DNA of 64,000 nucleotides, from the NCBI RefSeq assembly GCF_001403635.1, contig NZ_LN879468.1:682001-746000 (forward strand), written 5' to 3'. The position numbers and the translations under genes are program-made. The notes under the pieces are model-generated. The model saw only the letters and a list, made by a program, of their open reading frames with translations, was not told the DNA's origin and searched no databases. Source of the stretch: Clostridium massiliamazoniense. Its GTDB lineage: Bacteria; Bacillota; Clostridia; Clostridiales; Clostridiaceae. Of the stretch, positions 44,394-53,544 are shown piece by piece (position 1 is the stretch's first letter; the number at the start of each line of letters is the position of its first letter).

Positions 44394-45107
44394 ATGACTT
44401 TAAATTTAGCTCATAGAGGATTTTCTTCTAAATATCCTGAAAATACAATGAAAGCTTTTATAAAATCTATTGAGGAAGGACATTGCCATGGCATTGAATT
44501 AGATGTTCAACTATCTAAAGATAACATCCCTTTAATACTTCATGATGAAACTTTAGACAGAACAACAAATGGAACTGGTTTTCTTAAAGATTTTACTTAT
44601 TCAGAATTAAGAAAACTAGATGCTGGTCAAGGAGAAAAAATCCCTTCTTTAGAAGAATTCTTAGAATTTGCAAAGGATAATAATATTTATATAAATTTAG
44701 AACTTAAAAATAGTATAATCAACTATAAAAACCTTGAAAATATTGTGCTAAATAATATATATAAATTTGGATTAGAAGAAAAAGTAATTGTTTCTTCCTT
44801 TAATCATCTATCTATGATAAAAATTAAAGAATTAGATAAATCTATAAAAACAGGTCTACTTTATGATTGTTGGCTTAATAATCCTGCTGACTATTGTCTT
44901 AGTTGTGGTGCAGATGCTCTTCATCCTCATTATTCTTCTATTCTTGACAAACAATACCTACAAAACATACTTAATAAAAATATTTCTGTCAATTGTTATA
45001 CAGTAAATGATGAAGAAGACATGTCAAAGCTTATAAACTTAGGTGTTTCCTCCATTATTACAAACCACCCTGATAAGTTAAACCAATTACTTAAGAAAGG
45101 TCTTTAA
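44394..45107 (+). CDS. Glycerophosphodiester phosphodiesterase
   Basis: Hydrolyses glycerophosphodiesters to glycerol 3-phosphate and an alcohol. 237 aa, TIM-barrel fold with the GDPD motifs: AHRGFSSKYPENTMKAF, then HDETLDRTTNGTG and LELKN. No signal peptide, so it acts inside the cell, like UgpQ. AGGAGG precedes the ATG. The PHP gene follows two bases after the stop. Confidence 0.92.
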   Translation: MTLNLAHRGFSSKYPENTMKAFIKSIEEGHCHGIELDVQLSKDNIPLILHDETLDRTTNGTGFLKDFTYSELRKLDAGQGEKIPSLEEFLEFAKDNNIYINLELKNSIINYKNLENIVLNNIYKFGLEEKVIVSSFNHLSMIKIKELDKSIKTGLLYDCWLNNPADYCLSCGADALHPHYSSILDKQYLQNILNKNISVNCYTVNDEEDMSKLINLGVSSIITNHPDKLNQLLKKGL

Positions 45108-45109
45108 TC

Positions 45110-45889
45110 ATGTTTGATTTACACTGCCATTCTAATAATTCTTTTGACTCAAAGGAATCTATAAACAACATGGTTCTTTCTGCCATAGATAAAAATATTA
45201 AATATATAGCTTTTACAGAACATTATTCTTCAAATAAAAATAAAAAAACTTATGGACACTTTAATAAGAAAAAATTTGAAGACGATATATTAAAAGCTTC
45301 ACAACTATCTAATGAAATAACTATATTAAAGGCATTGGAAATTTGTGAACCACATTTAGAAAATCTAGAATCCATTGATTTAAACGGATTTGACTTTACC
45401 ATTGGTTCTATTCACAATGTTGGTTCCTTAAGCTTAAGAAATTTATGTAGTAAATATAATAAAATAGATGCCTATAATATTTATTTCGAGGAATATTTAA
45501 AAATGGTTACATTAGGTGGTTTTAATATTGCTGCTCACTTAGATTTAATGAACAGATATGCTTTTGATACTTTAGGTAATTACGATTTTAATCTTCATAA
45601 AGATATTATAGAAGAAATTCTAAAAAAAATTATTTCTAATGATATAGCTCTAGAAGTAAACTGTTCAGGATTAAGAAAATCTCTTAATTCTTTACATCCA
45701 TCTCTTGAAGTTTTAAAATTATATAAATCTTTAGGTGGAGAACTTATTACCATAGGTTCTGATGCTCATAAAGCTAGTGATATATTTTGTGGTTGTAATT
45801 ATGGATTAGAAGTAATAAAAAAATTAGGCTTTAACTATATTTATACCTTTGAAAAATTTCAAAGAAAAAAACACAAAATAAAAAATTAA
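45110..45889 (+). CDS. PHP-domain phosphatase, HisJ-like
   Basis: 259 aa. The PHP metal motifs are present: DLHCHSNNSFDS, then FTEHYS, SIHNVGS and GSDAHK near the C-terminus. The family includes histidinol-phosphate phosphatase (HisJ/HisK) and some polymerase-linked nucleases; the small size and the FTEHYS layout favour a HisJ-like phosphatase. AAAGG lies inside the end of the preceding gene. No histidine-synthesis genes are near, so the substrate is open. Confidence 0.85.
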   Translation: MFDLHCHSNNSFDSKESINNMVLSAIDKNIKYIAFTEHYSSNKNKKTYGHFNKKKFEDDILKASQLSNEITILKALEICEPHLENLESIDLNGFDFTIGSIHNVGSLSLRNLCSKYNKIDAYNIYFEEYLKMVTLGGFNIAAHLDLMNRYAFDTLGNYDFNLHKDIIEEILKKIISNDIALEVNCSGLRKSLNSLHPSLEVLKLYKSLGGELITIGSDAHKASDIFCGCNYGLEVIKKLGFNYIYTFEKFQRKKHKIKN

Positions 45890-46144
45890 TAGTATTTTCA
45901 GAATATATCTCATTAATAAAATATGAATTTATTCTATGTTTATACAGATAATTTAATATTTTTTAAAGAGATATATTGAATTATTATTAAAAGAAAACAT
46001 TTAAATATATGTTTTGATAAAAAGTTTTTTAAATTTTTATTATTTATTATTTTTTTTGCACACAGAATCGAAATAAAGTGATATAATTAAAACGCATTAT
46101 TCATACATATACAAATTAATTTTTATGTACGGAGGTTTATGATA
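45890..46144. other. Intergenic region with the ddl promoter
   Basis: About 250 AT-rich bases after the PHP gene. The only signal seen is the promoter at 46056-46087. No hairpin terminator is obvious after the PHP gene. Confidence 0.5.
46056..46087 (+). promoter_or_regulatory. Promoter of ddl
   Basis: TGATATAAT at 46079-46087 is an extended -10 box. A possible -35, TTGCAC (46056-46061), is 20 bases upstream, longer than ideal, which fits the need for an extended -10. Confidence 0.55.
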
Positions 46145-47104
46145 ATGATGAAAGTTGGAGTTTTAATGGGTGGAATATCTTCTGAAAGAGAAGTTTCACT
46201 AGATAGCGGAAATAATGTTATTGAACATTTAGATAAAAGCAAATATGAAGTAATTCCAGTAGTAATTGACAAGAAAACAGATGTAATAGAAAAGGTTAAA
46301 GATTTAGACTTTGCTCTATTAATGTTACACGGTAAATTTGGTGAAGACGGAAGAGTTCAAGCTATACTTGAAACTTACGAAATCCCATACTCAGGATGTG
46401 GCGTATTAGCTGGTGGTTTAGGTGTTGATAAAGACATAACTAAACAAATCTTACGTTACAATAACATAAGAACAGCTGACTGGTTTGTTGTTAAATCAGT
46501 AGAAGAAATAGATTACGCTAAAATCGAAGAATATGGTTATCCTGTAATGGTTAAACCAGTTAATGGTGGTGGAAGTGTTGCTACTTTTATAGTTAAGAAA
46601 AAAGAAGATGTTGAAGCTGCTGTTCTTGACGGTTTAAAATGGGACGAAGAAATCATGATAGAAAAGTTCTTAACTGATGCAACTGAAATAACTTGCCCAG
46701 TTGTAAACGGAAAAATGACTTCTGTTATAGCTATAGAACCAAAAGGAGAATTCTTCGATTACGAATCAAAATATACTGCTGAAGGTTCAAAGAGATATGT
46801 TGTTGAACTTCCAGAAGAATTACACAAAGAAGTTGAAGCAATGGCTGTAGGAACTTACCACGCTCTTAAAACTAGCGTATTAACAAGAGTTGATATGCTT
46901 ATAAAAGATGGTGTTCCTTATGTATTAGAAGTTAATACATTACCAGGAATGACTAAAAACAGTTTAGTTCCTGTAAGCTTAAAACATTTCGGTATCGAAA
47001 TGGGTGAATTCTTAGATATGGTTATCGAAGAATCAATCAAAGTTAGAAAAAGAGCATATGACTTAGATAACGCTAGAAATAATGGTGTTGAAGTTATAAA
47101 ATAA
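46145..47104 (+). CDS. ddl: D-alanine-D-alanine ligase
   Basis: Joins two D-alanines for peptidoglycan precursor synthesis. 319 aa from the ATG at 46145 (GGAGG nine bases upstream; an ATG at 46139 is too close). ATP-grasp motifs: MGGISSEREVS, LHGKFGEDG, YPVMVKPVNGGG, EVNTLPGMT. The codon choice is unusually rich in C-ending codons, as in highly expressed genes. A T1 hairpin follows 14 bases later. Confidence 0.95.
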   Translation: MMKVGVLMGGISSEREVSLDSGNNVIEHLDKSKYEVIPVVIDKKTDVIEKVKDLDFALLMLHGKFGEDGRVQAILETYEIPYSGCGVLAGGLGVDKDITKQILRYNNIRTADWFVVKSVEEIDYAKIEEYGYPVMVKPVNGGGSVATFIVKKKEDVEAAVLDGLKWDEEIMIEKFLTDATEITCPVVNGKMTSVIAIEPKGEFFDYESKYTAEGSKRYVVELPEELHKEVEAMAVGTYHALKTSVLTRVDMLIKDGVPYVLEVNTLPGMTKNSLVPVSLKHFGIEMGEFLDMVIEESIKVRKRAYDLDNARNNGVEVIK

Positions 47105-47117
47105 TTTTTTAGTATAG

Positions 47118-47175
47118 GAGGATGTATCGAATTACAGATACATCCTCTTTGCCTTTTATCTAGCTATATAAAAGA
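47118..47175 (+). repeat. T1 terminator-type repeat, copy F (truncated)
   Basis: GAGGATGTATC pairs perfectly with GATACATCCTC (47118-47147), followed by TTTGCCTTTTATCTAGCTATATA and then unrelated sequence. It lies 14 bases past the ddl stop, convergent with the next gene. Confidence 0.8.
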
Positions 47176-47217
47176 TTATTCCCCTTTAATATTTTTATTA
47201 TTCTAAAAATATTTTGT

Positions 47218-47505
47218 TTAATAAAAAATATTAAATCCTTCATAATAGAAATTAGTTTCTAAAAGATATCTTATAAACTCTGGATCGTCCGTAGCATAAA
47301 CTCCATTCTCTATAACCTCATAAGCAACTCCACAATAAATTAATGCTCCTATGGGTATTGCTTTAACAGGAATTGAATTTAAACATATAATTGCTGTTCC
47401 TGCTCCTATTAGGCTATAAATAACAATTCTTTCCATAGTAATATATTTTTTTATTTGTTTCTTTACCCTCCTTGGTGTGGGTATAGTAATTGCTTTAACT
47501 ATCAT
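47218..47505 (-). CDS. Small membrane protein, function unknown
   Basis: 95 aa with a basic N-terminus and two hydrophobic segments (about 27-46 and 48-64). The C-terminal 30 residues are acidic and aromatic (ATDDPEFIRYLLETNFYYE). No strong ribosome binding site is visible, so the start is uncertain. Family not recognised. Confidence 0.6.
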   Translation of the reverse strand: MIVKAITIPTPRRVKKQIKKYITMERIVIYSLIGAGTAIICLNSIPVKAIPIGALIYCGVAYEVIENGVYATDDPEFIRYLLETNFYYEGFNIFY

Positions 47506-47617
47506 ACTTAATATTCCATATTTACATACTATCTTTAAATTATATTATTTCAACACATTAATTAAGACCAATTTTCCTTAAAAGCTTTCCATAAATATAT
47601 TTAAGAATAGCTAAAAG

Positions 47618-47658
47618 GCAGAGTGAATGTACCTATAATTTTCATACATCACTCTGCC
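47618..47658 (-). repeat. T1-like hairpin, copy G
   Basis: GGCAGAGTGAATGTA pairs with TACATCACTCTGCC with two mismatches. It ends 12 bases past the TtcA-like stop, so it acts as that gene's terminator. The sequence keeps ATGTA and TACAT of T1, but the stem base is different. Confidence 0.65.
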
Positions 47659-47670
47659 CTATAAAAATTT

Positions 47671-48696
47671 TTAAAGTTCTTTTACTTCTTCTAAAGAAAG
47701 TCCTGTTTTTTCAGCTATTACAGCTGGTTCTAAAACATCTAAAAGATTTTTAGCTATTTTTATTTTTTCTTTTTTTGCTTCTTCTTTAGCTATTTTTTCA
47801 TACTTTAATCCTGTAACTGGCTCAAGTAAACTATCTTTATCATAAAAATCTAAATAGGAATAGTCTTCTCCATCAATTTGCCACCCAAGTATAGAATCAA
47901 CACTTACATTTTGAGCTGCTCTAAATATAGATTTATCAACTCCGTTAAAGTTTTTCTTGAATTCTTCTATCATATCTTTTATTTCAAATCTCTTATTTCC
48001 TATTTTCTTAGCTGCTACCATACAAGCACAATTAAGAGGCCAAATTCCTGATCTTTGAGTAAAATTCTTTATGTATTTTTCTTCTATGTAATACATAGGT
48101 CTTATAAGCTCTATATCATCAAAGTTTGTAGCCTTTAACTTTGGTAACATGGTTTTAAAGTTTCCACCATAAAGTATGTTAAGCATTGTTGTTTCTATTA
48201 CATCATTGAAATGATGTCCTAAAGCAAGCTTATTACACCCAAGCTCTTTAGCTTTTGCATATAAAGAACCTCTTCTCATTCTTGCACACATATAACAAGG
48301 ATAATCTTGTGCTATTTTATCAACCACTGTAAATATACCTGAATCGTAAATATGTACTGGTATATTTAAATACTCACAGTTATCCTCAAGAAGTTTTCTA
48401 ATATGTGGATGATACCCTGGGTCCATTGCTATAAATTCAACATCAAATTTAACTTGTCCATGCTTTTGTAGTTCTTGAAATAATTTTGCTAAAAGCAGAG
48501 AATCCTTTCCTCCTGAAATAGCTATAGCTACCTTATCTCCCTCTTCTACTAATTTGTAATCCTTTATAGCTTTTATAAATTTTGACCATATTTTCTTTCT
48601 ATATGATTTTACTATACTTCTCTCTATATCTGCTAAGGGTATTCTTTCATTAAAAGGAACTAAAACTTCACATCCTTCACCTGCTATACCGCTCAT
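47671..48696 (-). CDS. TtcA-like tRNA 2-thiocytidine synthetase
   Basis: 341 aa, PP-loop ATPase fold: SGGKDSLLLAKLF (residues about 60-72). A Cys pair in YPCYMCARMRRGSLY and another in LNCACMVAAKK could hold an iron-sulfur cluster, as in TtcA, which makes 2-thiocytidine in tRNA. The family also includes TtuA-like enzymes with other tRNA targets. GAGGTG precedes the ATG. It is monocistronic. Confidence 0.84.
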   Translation of the reverse strand: MSGIAGEGCEVLVPFNERIPLADIERSIVKSYRKKIWSKFIKAIKDYKLVEEGDKVAIAISGGKDSLLLAKLFQELQKHGQVKFDVEFIAMDPGYHPHIRKLLEDNCEYLNIPVHIYDSGIFTVVDKIAQDYPCYMCARMRRGSLYAKAKELGCNKLALGHHFNDVIETTMLNILYGGNFKTMLPKLKATNFDDIELIRPMYYIEEKYIKNFTQRSGIWPLNCACMVAAKKIGNKRFEIKDMIEEFKKNFNGVDKSIFRAAQNVSVDSILGWQIDGEDYSYLDFYDKDSLLEPVTGLKYEKIAKEEAKKEKIKIAKNLLDVLEPAVIAEKTGLSLEEVKEL

Positions 48697-48998
48697 TTAA
48701 TCACCTCACTGAATTTCTTTTTAAACTTAGCTTTTATTATAGCAATTATAATTTTAATTTACAATAAAATGAGAGCTAATTTGAATTTGGCTTATTATTC
48801 TAAAGAAAAAAATATATACAATTCATATATATAATCCTCATTATTTTTAAATCTCTCAACTTTATCAACATATTTAATACTTTAAATAATATTTTTACAG
48901 CTATATTATCATACTAATATTAATCCTTATTTATAAAGTTAAAATTCTGTGGTAAAATATGTAATTATAAAATATATAAAAAAGTTGGGGTGTTATTT
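48697..48998. other. Intergenic region between divergent genes
   Basis: About 300 AT-rich bases. A weak extended -10-like TGTGGTAAAAT lies upstream of the ACT gene. I see no gene or repeat. Confidence 0.45.
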
Positions 48999-49268
48999 AT
49001 GAAAGCAATAGTTACTGTTGTTGGAAAAGACAGAGTTGGTATTATTTTTGAAGTTTCTAAAATACTTTCTGAAAATAATATAAATATTTTAGACATAAGT
49101 CAAACTATATTAGACGGATACTTCACTATGATGATGATAACAGATATTTCAAAATCCTCTAAAGATTTAGATTCAATAAGAAACATCTTAAAGGACTTTT
49201 CTAAAAAAGCAGCTTTAGATATATCAATTCAACATGAAGATATATTTAATTCTATGCATAAGATTTAA
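48999..49268 (+). CDS. ACT domain protein, UPF0237
   Basis: 89 aa, a single ACT domain with two betaalphabeta halves (KAIVTVVGKDRVGIIFEVSK, ILDGYFTMMMITDISKSS). Small ACT-only proteins of this family bind amino acids or similar ligands and often pair with the UPF0210 gene, as here. The ATG at 48999 is preceded by TTGGGG. The stop is 12 bases before the next start. Confidence 0.85.
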   Translation: MKAIVTVVGKDRVGIIFEVSKILSENNINILDISQTILDGYFTMMMITDISKSSKDLDSIRNILKDFSKKAALDISIQHEDIFNSMHKI

Positions 49269-49280
49269 GGAGGATTATAA

Positions 49281-50633
49281 ATGATTACACAAAATGAAGT
49301 ACTTGAAACCCTCTCAATGATTAAAGAACAAAATCTAGATGTTAGAACAACAACTCTTGGTTTATCTTTACTTGATTGTGCCAATGATAATATGGATAAA
49401 CTTTGTAATAATATTTATGATAAAATCACAAAAACAGCTGAAAACCTTGTTAAAACAGCTGAAGACATTGAAAAGGAATTTGGTATACCAATAATAAATA
49501 AAAGGATTTCTGTAACTCCTATTTCTATAGTTGCTGCTACTACTAAATCATCTTCTTATGTTCCCATAGCAAAGGCCATGGATAAAGCTGCAAAAGAAGT
49601 TGGTATTGATTTTATAGGTGGTTTTTCTGCCTTAGTACAAAAAGGATTTACAGAAAGTGATTTAACCCTTATTAATTCCTTACCTGAAGCTTTAAAAGAA
49701 ACAGATATTGTTTGTTCATCTGTTAATGTTGGCTCAACTAGATATGGAATAAATATGGATGCTGTTAAGCTTCTTGGAGAAACCATAAAAAAAACAGCTA
49801 GTATAACACCTGATGGTTTTGGTTGTGCTAAACTTGTTGTTTTTTGTAATGCTGTAGAGGATAACCCTTTTATGGCAGGTGCTTTTCATGGTGTAGGTGA
49901 AGCTGAAAAAGTCATAAATGTAGGCGTTAGTGGCCCGGGTGTTGTTAAAAGAGCTCTTGAAGAAGTAAAGGGAGAAAATTTTCAAACCGTTGCTGAAACA
50001 ATAAAGAAAACTTCCTTTAAAGTTACTAGAATGGGGCAACTTGTAGCAAGAGAAGCTTCTAAGCGTTTAGATATTCCCTTCGGAATAGTAGACTTATCCT
50101 TAGCACCAACTCCGGCTGTTGGTGATTCAGTAGGAAGAGTATTAGAAGAAATGGGATTATCAAACTGTGGTACTCATGGAACTACAGCTGCTCTAGCCCT
50201 ATTAAATGATGCAGTAAAAAAAGGTGGTTTAATGGCTTCTTCTTCAGTAGGTGGTTTAAGTGGTGCTTTTATTCCTGTATCTGAAGATGAATGCATGATA
50301 GAACAAGCTAAAAATGGATTCTTAACTTTAGAAAAGCTTGAAGCAATGACCTGTGTATGCTCTGTTGGTCTTGATATGATTGCCATTCCAGGCAAAACAA
50401 CAGCTAGCACAATCTCTGGAATAATTGCTGATGAAGCTGCTATTGGAATGATAAATAATAAAACTACAGCAGTTAGAATAATTCCTGTTCCTAATAAGGA
50501 TGTAGGAGACATGGTTGAATTTGGTGGTTTACTTGGTAGTGCCCCTATAATTAAAACTTCACCTGGAAATTGTGATTTGTTTATAGAAAGAGGGGGAAGA
50601 ATCCCTGCACCACTTCACTCTTTAAAAAATTAA
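49281..50633 (+). CDS. UPF0210/DUF711 (PFL fold) protein
   Basis: 450 aa, the typical length of UPF0210. The fold resembles pyruvate formate lyase, but no glycyl radical motif is present. Recognisable segments: [45 protein letters not shown], and [14 protein letters not shown]. Its biochemical role is not established. AGGAGG precedes the ATG and the ACT gene is directly upstream, so they form an operon. Confidence 0.87.
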   Translation: MITQNEVLETLSMIKEQNLDVRTTTLGLSLLDCANDNMDKLCNNIYDKITKTAENLVKTAEDIEKEFGIPIINKRISVTPISIVAATTKSSSYVPIAKAMDKAAKEVGIDFIGGFSALVQKGFTESDLTLINSLPEALKETDIVCSSVNVGSTRYGINMDAVKLLGETIKKTASITPDGFGCAKLVVFCNAVEDNPFMAGAFHGVGEAEKVINVGVSGPGVVKRALEEVKGENFQTVAETIKKTSFKVTRMGQLVAREASKRLDIPFGIVDLSLAPTPAVGDSVGRVLEEMGLSNCGTHGTTAALALLNDAVKKGGLMASSSVGGLSGAFIPVSEDECMIEQAKNGFLTLEKLEAMTCVCSVGLDMIAIPGKTTASTISGIIADEAAIGMINNKTTAVRIIPVPNKDVGDMVEFGGLLGSAPIIKTSPGNCDLFIERGGRIPAPLHSLKN

Positions 50634-50650
50634 ATTTCTACTATGCTTTT

Positions 50651-50697
50651 TTATAAAACGCTTTTATGTTATAATACAATGTAAAAGCGTTTTATAA
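50651..50697. terminator. Large palindrome between the DUF711 gene and the ABC-F gene
   Basis: TTATAAAACGCTTTTA (50651-50666) is perfectly complementary to TAAAAGCGTTTTATAA (50682-50697), loop of 15 bases. It lies 18 bases past the DUF711 stop and could terminate that transcript. Its loop contains TATAAT (50670-50675), which could be the -10 box of the next gene. Confidence 0.72.
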
Positions 50698-50748
50698 TGG
50701 CTTATTAAAAATAAACATTATACATATGAAAGGAATTGAAGCGATTTA

Positions 50749-52332
50749 ATGATTACGGTAACTAATGTAAGTTTAAGATTCGGTGAAAGAAAATTATTCG
50801 AAGATGTTAATTTAAAATTTACTCCAGGAAATTGTTATGGTGTTATTGGTGCTAATGGTGCTGGTAAATCAACTTTCCTAAAAATACTAGCTGGAGAAAT
50901 TGAAGCTAATACTGGAGATGTCTCTTTAGCTCCAAACTCAAGAATGTCTGTACTTAAGCAAGACCATTTCCAATATGATGACTGTGAAGTATTAAAAACA
51001 GTTATGATGGGAAATGAAAGATTATTTCAAATTATGGAAGAAAAAGATGCCCTATATGCAAAAGCTGATTTTTCAGATGAAGATGGTATAAGAGCTTCTG
51101 AACTTGAAGGCGAATTTGCTGAAATGGGTGGTTGGGAAGCTGAATCAGATGCTTCCTCATTATTACAAGGTTTAGGAATCGGAACAGAACTTCACTATAA
51201 AACTGTTGGTGAATTAACAGGTGATGAAAAAATTAAAGTTCTTTTAGCTCAAGCTTTATTTGGTAAGCCTGATGTACTTATCCTAGATGAGCCTACTAAC
51301 CACTTAGATATTAAAGCTATAGAATGGCTTGAAAACTTCCTTGCTAACTTTGAAGGAACAGTTATAGTTGTATCCCACGATAGACACTTCTTAAATATGG
51401 TATGTACTCATATTTGTGATGTTGACTTTGGTAAAATAAAACTTTATGTTGGAAACTATGACTTCTGGTATGAATCAAGTCAATTAGCTTTACAAATGGC
51501 TAAAGATCAAAACAAGAAAAAAGAAGAGAAAATCAAAGAACTTCAAAACTTTATTGCTAGATTCAGTGCTAATGCATCTAAATCTAAACAAGCAACTTCA
51601 AGAAAGAAACTTCTTGATAAAATAACTCTTGATGATATTCAACCATCAAGCAGAAGATATCCATTCGTTGGATTTAAACCAGAAAGAGAAGTTGGTAACG
51701 ACGTTCTTATGGTAGAAGGTTTAACAAAAACAGTTGATGGTGTTAAAGTTCTAGATAATGTTAGCTTTATCCTAGGAAGAGAAGATAAAATAGCATTCGT
51801 TGGAGATGAAATAGCTATCACTACTCTATTCCAAATCCTTATGGGAGAAATGGAACCAGATGCTGGATCATATAAGTGGGGTGTAACAACTTCACAATCA
51901 TACTTCCCTAAAGACAATACAGAATACTTTGAAGATTGCGATTTAACTCTTGTTGATTGGCTTAGACAATACTCAGAAGAGAAATCAGAAAGCTACTTAA
52001 GAGGATTCCTTGGAAGAATGTTATTCTCTGGAGAAGAAGCTTTAAAACAAGCTAAAGTATTATCAGGAGGAGAAAAAGTAAGATGTATGTTATCTAAAAT
52101 GATGCTTAGCTCAGCTAACGTTATTATCTTAGACCAACCTACAAACCACTTAGACCTTGAATCAATAACAGCAGTAAATAATGGTCTTATGGATTATAAG
52201 AGCGTAATATTATTTGCTTGTCACGATCACCAATTCGTTGAAACAATTGCTAATAGAATAATTGAAATAAATGATGGTGCTGTTAAGTTCAATAAAGAAT
52301 GTACTTACGATGAATATTTAGAAGCTAAATAA
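50749..52332 (+). CDS. ykpA: ABC-F ATPase, YkpA/YbiT type
   Basis: 527 aa, two ABC domains, no membrane segment. Domain 1 has Walker A GANGAGKST but signature LTGDEK instead of LSGGE. Domain 2 has signature LSGGEKVRC and Walker B LDQPTNHLDLE, but its Walker A is GDEIAITT, with no lysine. From memory YkpA of Bacillus shows the same losses, so they are family-typical. Such proteins act in translation. C-ending codons are common, as in a well-expressed gene. A T1 hairpin follows. Confidence 0.88.
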   Translation: MITVTNVSLRFGERKLFEDVNLKFTPGNCYGVIGANGAGKSTFLKILAGEIEANTGDVSLAPNSRMSVLKQDHFQYDDCEVLKTVMMGNERLFQIMEEKDALYAKADFSDEDGIRASELEGEFAEMGGWEAESDASSLLQGLGIGTELHYKTVGELTGDEKIKVLLAQALFGKPDVLILDEPTNHLDIKAIEWLENFLANFEGTVIVVSHDRHFLNMVCTHICDVDFGKIKLYVGNYDFWYESSQLALQMAKDQNKKKEEKIKELQNFIARFSANASKSKQATSRKKLLDKITLDDIQPSSRRYPFVGFKPEREVGNDVLMVEGLTKTVDGVKVLDNVSFILGREDKIAFVGDEIAITTLFQILMGEMEPDAGSYKWGVTTSQSYFPKDNTEYFEDCDLTLVDWLRQYSEEKSESYLRGFLGRMLFSGEEALKQAKVLSGGEKVRCMLSKMMLSSANVIILDQPTNHLDLESITAVNNGLMDYKSVILFACHDHQFVETIANRIIEINDGAVKFNKECTYDEYLEAK

Positions 52333-52339
52333 TAAAAAA

Positions 52340-52461
52340 GAGGATGTATCTATAATTTGATACATCCTCTTTGCCTTTTATCTAGCTATATAGCTATCCC
52401 AGCAGATGAAAAAATATGTTTATAAAAGTAATATAAATTAAGGTACTGATTTGATACATCC
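52340..52461 (+). repeat. T1 terminator-type repeat, copy H (complete, no insertion)
   Basis: GAGGATGTATC pairs with GATACATCCTC (52340-52369), eight bases past the ABC-F stop. It continues through TTTGCCTTTTATCTAGCTAT, the joined ATATAGCTATCC site, GATGAAAAAATATG and on to TGATTTGATACATCC, ending at 52461. The last arm is a third copy of GATACATCC, so the first arm can pair with either. It is about 122 bp long. Confidence 0.85.
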
Positions 52462-52502
52462 TTTTTTTTGCTTAAAGACTAAATAATACAAATTTTATTT
52501 TA

Positions 52503-53363
52503 TTAGTTGATTCTTTTAAAAATATATCCTTCTGAATTAAAGTAATCTATGATTTCTGGAAGCATTTCTACAGTTTTTTCTTTCCCTTCTCTATCATGCA
52601 TAAGAACAACTACATATTGTTTACCTTTTGCAGTTTTCTTCACATAATTTATCATTTCCTCTTTAGTATAGGGCTTTCCTTCAGCATCCCCATTTAAAGA
52701 ATTCCAATCTATATTTTTTATATTTTCTTCTTCAAACTTTTTATTGAGTTCTGGCAAATTTGGATCATGATAATACTTCCTGCTTCCATAGCCACCTGGC
52801 ATACGTATTAATATATTTTCACAATTTCTTTCTCCAATTAGTTCATTTAAAACTTCCTCTGTTTTTTTAACCTCTTCTAAAAATGAACCTACTTGAACTT
52901 TATTATTCTTATATATCTTTGAAAAATCATGACTATATGTATGATTACCTATACTATGCCCTGCTTCATATAATCTAAGTAATCTTTCCTTATTTTCTCC
53001 TAAAGATAATCTTTCTCCCACCACAAAAAATGTAGCCTTTACCCCTTTATCATTTAATATGCTTATTATTTTATCTGTATTAACACTTGGTCCATCATCA
53101 AAGGTCAAAAAAACAATTTTTTCATTTTTCAAAGGTCCTTCATAGATATTCTTTAACATTAATTTCACGTCATCTACATCAATAGCCTCATCCACTGTTG
53201 GCCCCCCACAAGTTACACCTTCTTTTGTAAAAAAGTCATCTCTTTTCACTGTGAAATTTTTGTATCCTAAATTTAAACTACTAAGAATAAATCCTGCACA
53301 TAGTAAAATAACTATGTATTTTTTTAACTTTTTTTTACTAATAAATCTACTAATTACACTCAC
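52503..53363 (-). CDS. Polysaccharide deacetylase, membrane-anchored
   Basis: 286 aa. An N-terminal hydrophobic segment (about residues 15-32, IVILLCAGFILSSLNLG) is an anchor or signal. The NodB domain has FLTFDDGPSVNTD, HTYSHD, then RMPGGYGS and the late LMHDREGKE. It would deacetylate GlcNAc or MurNAc residues in the wall or a polysaccharide. It is monocistronic, with T1 copy H as the convergent terminator. Confidence 0.9.
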   Translation of the reverse strand: MSVISRFISKKKLKKYIVILLCAGFILSSLNLGYKNFTVKRDDFFTKEGVTCGGPTVDEAIDVDDVKLMLKNIYEGPLKNEKIVFLTFDDGPSVNTDKIISILNDKGVKATFFVVGERLSLGENKERLLRLYEAGHSIGNHTYSHDFSKIYKNNKVQVGSFLEEVKKTEEVLNELIGERNCENILIRMPGGYGSRKYYHDPNLPELNKKFEEENIKNIDWNSLNGDAEGKPYTKEEMINYVKKTAKGKQYVVVLMHDREGKEKTVEMLPEIIDYFNSEGYIFKRIN

Positions 53364-53484
53364 CTTCTATCATAAAAGCCATGAATTGCTTTTTTCATTG
53401 ATCCTAAATTAAGCCTCATTTTATTATTTAAATAAAAGGATAAATATATTCAATATACCTAAATGTATTTATTGGTAAAAAATT

Positions 53485-53532
53485 AAGAGTAAAAGTGTTA
53501 ATTATAAAAATTATAATAACATTTCTACTCTT
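53485..53532. terminator. Terminator after the GH1 gene
   Basis: AAGAGTAAAAGTGTTA pairs with TAACATTTCTACTCTT with two mismatches over a 16-base A/T loop, 13 bases past the GH1 stop on the minus strand. Confidence 0.68.
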
Positions 53533-53544
53533 TAAAATTACTAC

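Noticed and set aside
51790-51830. Loss of the Walker A lysine in domain 2 of the YkpA-type ABC-F protein
   Set aside because: From memory, Bacillus YkpA has the same change, so it is a family trait rather than a novelty.
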